Part shown: one piece after another, positions 24,664-30,935 of the stretch
How positions within the stretch are numbered: the stretch's first letter is position 1
Layout of the letters: the number at the start of each line of letters is the position of its first letter
Assembly (NCBI RefSeq): GCF_004745645.1
Contig: NZ_SRMB01000002.1
Span: 1 to 64,000 of the forward strand
Direction: 5' to 3'
Origin: Hymenobacter metallicola
GTDB lineage: Bacteria > Bacteroidota > Bacteroidia > Cytophagales > Hymenobacteraceae
Length of the DNA stretch: 64,000 nt
Notes under the pieces: model-generated
Told to the model about the DNA's origin: nothing
The model's input: only the letters and a program-made list of their open reading frames with translations
Databases searched by the model: none
Position numbers and translations under genes: made by a program

Positions 24664-25149
24664 GTGCAACAAACCACTATTAATCAGCGACTTAAATTTT
24701 TGATAGAGACGCTCTCAGAAAGCGTAAGGGCGTTTAGCGAGCAAATCGGCGAAAGCACAGGCAACACAAACAATTATATCGGGTCAAGGCAATTAGCTCC
24801 AAAGCATGAATACTTAGCTAAAGTGCTTAAGCATTTTAGCAACGTAGATGCATACTGGCTTGTGACTGGGGAAGGCAAACCCTTCAAGGAAGAAGCTGGT
24901 GACTTGCAAACCCAGACTAACGTTTCGGGCAAAAAGAACGCAGTGAACATAGCTGGAGGCAAAGCCACCCAGAACAACTACAGTATCACCGACTGTGAGA
25001 AGGAGCGCGATACCTACCGGGCCGAGCGTGACCTAGCACGCCAGGAGGCCCAGTCGCTCCGGGAGCAGCTGGCTCTGAAGGATGCACTGATTGCGGCTAA
25101 GGACGAGATGCTCGTGCTGCTGCGTGGGGGGTATAACCGGCCGAATTAA
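24664..25149 (+). CDS. Phage-type XRE repressor
   Basis: The 161-residue protein starts at GTG 24664 (M/V-QQTTINQRLKFLIETL). An XRE helix-turn-helix spans about 8-60 (VRAFSEQIGESTGNTNNYIGSR, LAPKHEYLAKVLKHF, YWLVTGEGKPF), the fold of Bacteroidota CI-like repressors. A linker follows, then a coiled coil (about 113-150) for oligomerisation; no LexA-type peptidase Ser/Lys pair is evident. It ends RGGYNRPN, a tail repeated on the next two genes. It is divergent from the early operon with an operator palindrome between, so it is the likely lysogeny repressor. Confidence 0.85.
   Translation: MQQTTINQRLKFLIETLSESVRAFSEQIGESTGNTNNYIGSRQLAPKHEYLAKVLKHFSNVDAYWLVTGEGKPFKEEAGDLQTQTNVSGKKNAVNIAGGKATQNNYSITDCEKERDTYRAERDLARQEAQSLREQLALKDALIAAKDEMLVLLRGGYNRPN
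25120..25149 (+). repeat. Repressor tail repeat, copy 1
   Basis: The last codons of the repressor, GGGGGGTATAACCGGCCG plus AATTAA, recur at the ends of the next two genes (26031-26073 and 26542-26585). A degenerate match continues leftwards (GATGCT...). See the separate finding. Confidence 0.75.
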
Positions 25150-25209
25150 ATTGGTTCTTCCACTGCATGTCTAGCAGTGAAGAAAGAGAAACTCAGCAAG
25201 TAGAATATC

Positions 25210-26073
25210 ATGAGCAAGAAGTCGCCAGGAGGGGCAAATGATAAACCTCCTAGAATAGCAGCTTTTGCAGGGTTGCCTAAAAAAATTACAGAATTACTAG
25301 AGAAGGAATCAGACCGAGGGGTGATTCTAATACTAGCTACCTATTATGAGGAGCTGCTTGGTCTGATTATAAATGCTGGTTGCACAAGCCCAGAACAGGC
25401 TGACAAAATCCTAGCTCATCGCCAACCTGCTGGTGATTTTGACTCCAGAATACTTATAGCACATGCATTCGGACTAATACATGATGAAGAAGTAGATGCT
25501 CTTCGCATAGTTCAGCGAATACGGAACAAAGCGGCTCACTTTGACCGCTCAGGACGTGGATTTGATGTACTCTTCGATTCGACTGCTACTGCCGATCAAG
25601 TCATTGCCTTCGCTAAACTATTCTACCCTAGTGCCGAAATTCCAACACGTCAGCCAGAGTTTCTCAGATTTTTATTCATTCGAGCAGGACGCACTTTATC
25701 GACACGTCTGGTAACTAGACTAGGTGAAACAAGGCCTGCTCAAGCATGTAAATCCGCTAAAGAGAAGGCAAACGAAGTTCGTGAGCGGATCAAAGACAGC
25801 GAATTTTACAAGCAGTTCGAAAAAGCCATCGAAAAGTATAAAGATGGAGACCACACTGAGATTGACGCTATGATAGAATCTTTTGCGGTTATGCTTAAGA
25901 CTCCTGAGCACCAAAATGAAAATACCGTGGCGTTAGCAACCTTTGTATTTGGAGAGGTTGATGCTCTAAAAAAAATGCATCACATATCGCAGGAAACGCC
26001 TACTGACCTTCCAGACACTGACGAAGCGCCAGATGCTGGGGTTGCGGGGGGCGGCTATAACCGGCCGAACTGA
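25210..26073 (+). CDS. MltR-like domain protein with repressor-type C-terminal tail
   Basis: The 287-residue protein carries the MltR (mannitol operon repressor) family pattern at about 30-125: EKESDRGVILILATYYEELL, then GDFDSRILIAHAFGLI, then VQRIRNKAAHF. In MltR this is an alpha-helical, non-DNA-binding domain. The second half is helical and charged (KYKDGDHTEIDAMIESFAVM). The C-terminus EAPDAGVAGGGYNRPN duplicates the end of the preceding repressor. It is AT-rich relative to the structural genes and lies in the lysogenic transcript between repressor and integrase, the classic place for superinfection-immunity cargo. That role is inference. Confidence 0.75.
   Translation: MSKKSPGGANDKPPRIAAFAGLPKKITELLEKESDRGVILILATYYEELLGLIINAGCTSPEQADKILAHRQPAGDFDSRILIAHAFGLIHDEEVDALRIVQRIRNKAAHFDRSGRGFDVLFDSTATADQVIAFAKLFYPSAEIPTRQPEFLRFLFIRAGRTLSTRLVTRLGETRPAQACKSAKEKANEVRERIKDSEFYKQFEKAIEKYKDGDHTEIDAMIESFAVMLKTPEHQNENTVALATFVFGEVDALKKMHHISQETPTDLPDTDEAPDAGVAGGGYNRPN
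26031..26073 (+). repeat. Repressor tail repeat, copy 2
   Basis: CCAGATGCTGGGGTTGCGGG then GGGCGGCTATAACCGGCCG and AACTGA. It matches copy 1 over the TATAACCGGCCGAA core and copy 3 over almost the whole length. Confidence 0.8.
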
Positions 26074-26585
26074 TGCATCCAGCTATTCGCCAGAACAACG
26101 TTCTAGCCTCCAACCTCTACTTCGCAAGCTGTGTGTTTGCCGTCATCCGGGTGGCAGTAACACTCTATACTCGGATAGTTCTGAAGTTCGCTATTACCAA
26201 AACTGACACGGAAGCGCTACTTATGGCACTAGCCTTCTTGCTCGTGCTCTACATAGGCATTCAGTATTTGTTCGGTCTTGGCCTGCGCAGGGGACTCATG
26301 TGGGTCAAAGTTATCTTCCTGACCACTACGCTCATCATGGCCTTGGTCTACCTTGTAAGCGTGTTCAGCCCTACCCCGCTACCCTTCGACAGGAACTACG
26401 ATACTCCACTCAAAGCTTTCCTGCTCGGCACTGAATTCTTGCTTTCCCTGTGGGCCGTGGTGGTCATCTTCAAGGGCTTCGGCATCAGCGACAGAGTATC
26501 AATGGAAGCCTTTACAGCGCAACAAGTTGCCGAAGAGGCCCCAGATGCTGGGGTTGCGGGTGGCGGCGATAACCGACTGAACTAA
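26073..26585 (+). CDS. Four-span membrane protein with repressor-type C-terminal tail
   Basis: The 170-residue protein has four hydrophobic segments at about 15-33, 47-70, 76-99 and 115-137. It ends in a soluble tail EEAPDAGVAGGGDNRLN, homologous to the ends of the two genes before it. Start and previous stop overlap as TGATG, so it is made together with the MltR-like protein. A membrane partner in exclusion or abortive infection is plausible from context; no family is recognised. Confidence 0.7.
   Translation: MHPAIRQNNVLASNLYFASCVFAVIRVAVTLYTRIVLKFAITKTDTEALLMALAFLLVLYIGIQYLFGLGLRRGLMWVKVIFLTTTLIMALVYLVSVFSPTPLPFDRNYDTPLKAFLLGTEFLLSLWAVVVIFKGFGISDRVSMEAFTAQQVAEEAPDAGVAGGGDNRLN
26542..26585 (+). 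repeat. Repressor tail repeat, copy 3
   Basis: CCAGATGCTGGGGTTGCGGG then TGGCGGCGATAACCGACTG and AACTAA. About five differences from copy 2 over some 43 bases. Confidence 0.8.
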
Positions 26586-26878
26586 CTTATTTGTACCCAC
26601 TGACCCGCTTATCCAGGGCCCGCCGTGGCGGTGGGAAGATCATGATCAATTAAGAAGTAGTGAAGGCTGTTGACATATTTGCCGGTATCTTCGCTACAGG
26701 CTATAGTCTGTGGTGGGTTTCATACAGAAAATTGCGAAGCTGCACGGTATCCTCATACTTTTTTAACAATTGTCCACCCCAACACTACGAAGGACGCTGT
26801 TCTAGCACATTCGCTCCAGCAAAAGCTAAGCGTGGAGTAGCCCGACTACCGCTATAAGCACCTTTGGTTATCTTTTCT

Positions 26879-28237
26879 ATGAGTAAGGGATCACATCAAA
26901 AACAAGTAAGGGCAACTGCTCGAGGGCAAAAACGTTTTTTAAACAGTGTTCGACGCCAGGATAAAGTATATCAGGACACCCTTCCTGATCCACTTAAGGC
27001 GACGAGGTGGGCACGTACAAAGCGAAACCTCCCCCGCTACGACAGCACCCTGGAGCATCTTTTGAAACACTATCGAAAGCTTTCTCCAGGGATCGTTGAT
27101 AAGAAGCTGGACGGCAAACCTCTACGTGTCCCCATGTTTTTTTCTCTAACTCATTATCCAGTAGAAAGCTTTGCCTTCCTGCGCAAGCTTTTCTATGCCC
27201 TACACAAGGCCGATGATACGCACCTTGTACTGGATTATGGGCAATGTCTTAGGATAGACTTGGATGCGTCTGTCTGTATGGACGTCCTTTTGACCCGGTT
27301 TATTGCCCATTATAAACGCACCCGTAAGCTTGGAGCTGATCTTAAGCGCATTCGCATCATTGATGCAATAATGCTGCATAGTAGAGAAGTAAGAAAGTTT
27401 TTACAAAGCACCGGATCAGGCCAGGTTATCCAAGGAATAAATGCTACATTCCCAGACATCATTTCTTGCCCCCTAAGAACTCGCTACAAATCTCCCCACC
27501 GGAAGGGTACAAAAGAGATCACAACTACTGAGCTCGTGCAGTATTTGCAAGCTTGCCTAGCTCGATTCGATAAGAAGCTGAATGCGAAGGATAGAGAGCG
27601 GTTCAGCGACATCATTGGTGAGGTACTTGCCAATGCTGAAGACCACTCTTCCCTACCGTACAACTATTCAATAGGCCATTTCAATGAACTCAACGGTAAT
27701 GGGGAACATTCTGGGCGTTTCCAGTGTGTAATCTTAAACTTCGGCAAAACGATCTATGAGCGGTTGAAAGACCCGAATGATTGTAAAAACAAGGATATTC
27801 TTCCTGAAATGCAGCGTTTATCAAAACGCTACACCGAGAAAAGCTGGTTTGGGGTTAAAGATGCTCCTTTCGAGGAAGAGACCCTTTGGACCCTATATGC
27901 TCTCCAAGACGGGGTGAGCAGTGTCGCCCCTCATAGAGGGAACGGCACAATCCAGTTCATTCGGGACTTCTTAGATCTTCGTAGCAAGGAGTCAAACAAA
28001 AGGTCTGTGATGACGTTAATATCAGGACACACCCGTATCCAATTCGATGGCACTCACCATCTGCAAGATAAGCTCAACGATAAAGGCGATACACACACTG
28101 TAATAACCTTCAACAAGGCTGGTTCTCTAGAAGAAAAGCCTGACGAGAAATTTGTTACCTTTGCATCCCAGTATTTTCCTGGCACCTTACTTTATGCTGA
28201 CGTCTACGTTACTGCCGATCACCTCAAACCGCACTAA
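26879..28237 (+). CDS. GHKL-type ATPase with STAS-like N-terminal half
   Basis: The 452-residue protein starts MSKGSHQKQVRATARGQKRF, a basic tail. Around 110-190 a STAS-like segment appears (HLVLDYGQCLRIDLDASVCMDVLL, LKRIRIIDAIMLHSREVRKFL). From about 235 comes a GHKL/HATPase domain: N-box FSDIIGEVLANAEDHS, a G1-like ILNFGKTIYERL, and a G2-like HRGNGTIQFIRDFL. There is no phospho-acceptor histidine domain, so it is not an ordinary sensor kinase. The next gene encodes a separate STAS-like protein, a pairing like anti-sigma kinase and antagonist. AT-rich cargo of the lysogenic region. ATG 26879 is preferred to TTG 26864. Confidence 0.7.
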   Translation: MSKGSHQKQVRATARGQKRFLNSVRRQDKVYQDTLPDPLKATRWARTKRNLPRYDSTLEHLLKHYRKLSPGIVDKKLDGKPLRVPMFFSLTHYPVESFAFLRKLFYALHKADDTHLVLDYGQCLRIDLDASVCMDVLLTRFIAHYKRTRKLGADLKRIRIIDAIMLHSREVRKFLQSTGSGQVIQGINATFPDIISCPLRTRYKSPHRKGTKEITTTELVQYLQACLARFDKKLNAKDRERFSDIIGEVLANAEDHSSLPYNYSIGHFNELNGNGEHSGRFQCVILNFGKTIYERLKDPNDCKNKDILPEMQRLSKRYTEKSWFGVKDAPFEEETLWTLYALQDGVSSVAPHRGNGTIQFIRDFLDLRSKESNKRSVMTLISGHTRIQFDGTHHLQDKLNDKGDTHTVITFNKAGSLEEKPDEKFVTFASQYFPGTLLYADVYVTADHLKPH

Positions 28238-28241
28238 CAGT

Positions 28242-28577
28242 ATGAAAGAGGACGTTTTAATTGATTTAGCCGATTACCGCACTGCTGGCGCCCTCGTCTA
28301 CACTGGTCGTGACCGTGGAGAAGAAGTGCGTAAGAAATCCCGCGTTGATGAGCTGGCAGAATCAGCTGATCATGTAATTGTTCGAATCCCCGAGGATACT
28401 TTCTCAATCAACCCTTCCTTTCTGGAGGAGTTCTTCCGTAATATCGTGAAGAAAATGGGTGCATCTGCCTTCTGGCAGAAGTTTAGCTTTGACAACAAAG
28501 GAGAATATCAGGTCAAAGACAACTTACAGCTAGCTATTGAACGCATTCTGCGGAAGAGCAGCGCATTGAGCCGATAG
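28242..28577 (+). CDS. STAS-like (DUF4325-type) protein paired with the GHKL ATPase
   Basis: The 111-residue protein contains VIVRIPEDTFSINPSFLEEFFRNIVKKMG, the sheet-helix pattern of the DUF4325 STAS-like family (hydrophobic strand, then S-x-x-F/L-x-E-F-F). A short N-terminal beta hairpin (DLADYRTAGALVYTGRDRGEEVR) precedes it. It starts four bases after the ATPase stop, indicating a two-gene unit. In this family, small STAS-like proteins often accompany ATP-binding GHKL proteins, with function unknown to me. Inferred to bind its neighbour. Confidence 0.7.
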   Translation: MKEDVLIDLADYRTAGALVYTGRDRGEEVRKKSRVDELAESADHVIVRIPEDTFSINPSFLEEFFRNIVKKMGASAFWQKFSFDNKGEYQVKDNLQLAIERILRKSSALSR

Positions 28578-28589
28578 TTTACTGGCTCA

Positions 28590-29261
28590 ATGCATATCGT
28601 CTTTTACATTCCCCCAGCTCCAGTTCCTGAACCTGGCTTTTGGGAGTTTAAACTAAGCGACGCTATCAACTCAATCATCGCCTTGATGAGTGTGTTGATA
28701 GCGTTTTTTGTTTATCGATATCAGCAGGATAAGGACAAACGGGACTATGAGCAGCAACGCTTGGAGCAGCATCGAGCAGCGTTAATCAAACAAGAAGAAC
28801 AAGAGCGGGCAGCCCATATTCAAACACAGGAGCAAGTGCGAGCAGCTCAACAACAAGAACGCATTGCTAAACAGGAATGGGTGAGACTGCTGCTAATCGA
28901 ACCTAATCGTGAATACATTCTTAGCTTCTTTACTGATTTGGAGGAAGCCATGGCAGTGATGAATGCTACTCCTGTCCTGCCAGTTTCACGTAAGCGAGCG
29001 GTAGAAGCGACTCATCGACTCCTCAATGAGTTCGAACGCCGCTTTCTTACCTATTTTGACAGTATCGATCACGATGTCGCGAATGAGAATAAAGCGATTT
29101 TCGATGAATTGCGTGATACCCTGATAGATACATTGGCAGTCTTTACTGATGAAGACTATATAACTCAGCACAAGTCTCTTATAACATCCATTTTAACAGC
29201 AAGGAATAGCTTTTTAAGTAAACTTTACACCTTTTCTTTTGCGACTACTCCAGCACAGTAG
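28590..29261 (+). CDS. Single-span membrane protein with long coiled coil
   Basis: The 223-residue protein has one membrane span (about 24-43, INSIIALMSVLIAFFVYRY) followed by a charged coiled coil (about 45-97, QQDKDKRDYEQQRLEQHR and repeats of QEEQERAA). A helical domain follows (about 97-215, FERRFLTYFDSIDHDVANE). It lies 12 bases after the STAS-like gene, so the three form one transcript. The architecture is reminiscent of the AbiC-like protein at 2401-3129 in general style, not in sequence. A membrane effector role is an inference. Confidence 0.65.
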   Translation: MHIVFYIPPAPVPEPGFWEFKLSDAINSIIALMSVLIAFFVYRYQQDKDKRDYEQQRLEQHRAALIKQEEQERAAHIQTQEQVRAAQQQERIAKQEWVRLLLIEPNREYILSFFTDLEEAMAVMNATPVLPVSRKRAVEATHRLLNEFERRFLTYFDSIDHDVANENKAIFDELRDTLIDTLAVFTDEDYITQHKSLITSILTARNSFLSKLYTFSFATTPAQ

Positions 29262-29400
29262 CAAGCCAAAGGCAACATAACCTATAAATAAGTCAACACC
29301 CAATTAGGAACCTAGAATGTTGATGTGTGCAAATACAAGATAAGGTTATAGTTATCTCCTCTGTTTACAGCGGAGTGCTTCGAAAAAGCAAGCACCACCA

Positions 29401-30753
29401 ATGAAAATTACTCGTCAACTCCGTAAGGATTTGCTGAACCAAACGGGCTTTGCTCCCATCCAGGTCACGATCTGCTGGCAGGGCAACCGCCTGCGCATCA
29501 GCTCCGGTCAGCTGTGCCGGCCCGAGTTCTGGGATGAAGCCGAGTCAAAGGTGCTCCCCAAAAAGGGCAGCCACTATAACCACATCAACCCGGTGCTCAA
29601 CAGCATCTCCGAAGCGGCGGAGCAGGCTCTGTATACGGCCGAGCAAGAGCGACGCCGACTGGATAAGGCCGAACTGGATGGCATCCTGAAGAACCTGCTG
29701 CAGCCGGCACCATCCGTGCAAGCCTTTGTAGCGCCGGCAGCCGAGCCCGACATCGATGAGTCGCGGCCACAGTTCTTCCAGCTCATGGACCAGTGGATCC
29801 AGGCATATGAAAAGAAGCTGAACCCGAACACCTACCGCAAAATTGCGAAGAGCACGCTGGACGGCCTAGGTGCTACCCGCTCCCGATTCGAAGGGTATGC
29901 GCAGGCCCGGCAGGTAGAGCTCAGCCTGCAGGAAATGACGAATGACTTCTACGCTGACTTCCGGGCGTATATGCTCGATGAGCTGGATCAGGAAATCAAC
30001 ACCTTTGGCAAGCACATCAGCCGACTCAAAACCTTCCTGGCCTGGTGCGAGGAGGAGCAGGAACTGGACGTGAATAAGAAGTACCGCAAGTTCCAGTCGC
30101 CTTCCCAATACGTGGGGGTGGATGCGTTGACGGAGCATGAGCTGCGGCGCCTAATCAAAATTGACTTCACCTCGGAGCAGGTGAAGGAGCAACTGCTCAA
30201 GATCCATGAACAGCACTACAGCACGATGCACTCGCCCGAGCTGCAGCGCTACCAGGCCTGGGCCGCGCACGTCGAGCTAGCCCGCGACAAGTTTCTGGAA
30301 TGTGCTTACACAGGCCTGCGCATCAGCGACGCAGAGCAACTGGCCTGGCAGCACGTAAAAGGCCAGATGATTCACATCAAAGCCGGCAAAAACCAGCACG
30401 AGTGCTACATCCCCTTCTACGACGACGACTTATTCCACATGGTAGAGCTGGCTGGCAAGTACGAAGGCCGGGCACCAGGCGACCTGCTGCTGCCGACCTG
30501 TTACCGGGTGAATGAGTTCCTGAAATTTGTGCAGCAGCTGGCCGGCCTGACCCGACTTCCCCTTACAACAAAGCTGGGCCGAAAAACCTTTGTAACCTTG
30601 AAGCTCTATCAGGGTGTACCTTCACGTTTGGTGATGCAGTCTACTGGCCACACCACTGAGAGCAGCTTCAACCACTATGTGGGTGTCGACACGATGAAGC
30701 TCCTGCAGGAGTATGCACGCCGGTCACCGGGCATGCAGCGGTCAGTGGCATAA
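29401..30753 (+). CDS. Tyrosine integrase (Bacteroidota phage type)
   Basis: The 450-residue protein has an N-terminal arm-binding domain (about 1-90) and a SAM-like core-binding domain (about 125-225). The catalytic domain has Arg in CAYTGLRISDAEQL, Lys in KAGKNQHECYIP, box II KLGRKTFVTL (Arg present, the usual His position occupied by Lys), then GHTTESSFNHYVGV with His and the Tyr nucleophile. Lys at the box II His position is tolerated in some Bacteroidota integrases. It reads outwards to the element's right edge, followed by a terminator, and marks the integration end. Confidence 0.92.
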   Translation: MKITRQLRKDLLNQTGFAPIQVTICWQGNRLRISSGQLCRPEFWDEAESKVLPKKGSHYNHINPVLNSISEAAEQALYTAEQERRRLDKAELDGILKNLLQPAPSVQAFVAPAAEPDIDESRPQFFQLMDQWIQAYEKKLNPNTYRKIAKSTLDGLGATRSRFEGYAQARQVELSLQEMTNDFYADFRAYMLDELDQEINTFGKHISRLKTFLAWCEEEQELDVNKKYRKFQSPSQYVGVDALTEHELRRLIKIDFTSEQVKEQLLKIHEQHYSTMHSPELQRYQAWAAHVELARDKFLECAYTGLRISDAEQLAWQHVKGQMIHIKAGKNQHECYIPFYDDDLFHMVELAGKYEGRAPGDLLLPTCYRVNEFLKFVQQLAGLTRLPLTTKLGRKTFVTLKLYQGVPSRLVMQSTGHTTESSFNHYVGVDTMKLLQEYARRSPGMQRSVA

Positions 30754-30893
30754 ATCAGTGGCAGATTTCACGCAATTGGTTTCCAACAGATTCCATCCGA
30801 TGCATGAAAAAAGCCGTTTACACCGCCCCAGCGTGGTATCTGATGGCTATGGAGGGAAACGAAAGGCACTTGATAAGTCCTTATACGACCACC

Positions 30894-30930
30894 AAAAAAG
30901 GCCCTCAGTACTACACTGAGGGCCTTTTTT
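30894..30930. terminator. Bidirectional-type terminator after the integrase
   Basis: AAAAAAGGCCCTCAGT, loop, ACTGAGGGCCTTTTTT: ten-base stem with A-run before and T-run after. It ends the integrase transcript and insulates the GH5 gene starting at 30936. The prophage right end must lie left of, in or just after it. Confidence 0.85.
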
Positions 30931-30935
30931 ATTCT

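Larger units (their letters stand above)
1623..30753. mobile_element. Prophage or phage-derived element (left boundary uncertain)
   Basis: The region contains a tyrosine integrase at its right edge, a repressor with a divergent early operon, tail-type structural genes including a tape measure protein, and accessory genes of lower GC content. Packaging, portal, capsid and lysis genes were not found. The right end must lie between the integrase stop and the GH5 gene start at 30936. The left end is placed at the inverted repeat only for convenience; it may lie left of the window. No tRNA or clear direct-repeat att pair was found. Confidence 0.6.

Noticed and set aside
26660..26857. 65-codon open frame in the gap between the membrane protein and the GHKL ATPase
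   Set aside because: GTG start, no domain, no coupling to neighbours; treated as non-coding, though a tiny gene cannot be excluded.
1598..30935. att direct repeats or tRNA target of the integrase
   Set aside because: I compared the ends around 1598-1660 and 30754-30935 by eye and found no convincing shared core and no tRNA. The left end may be outside the window.
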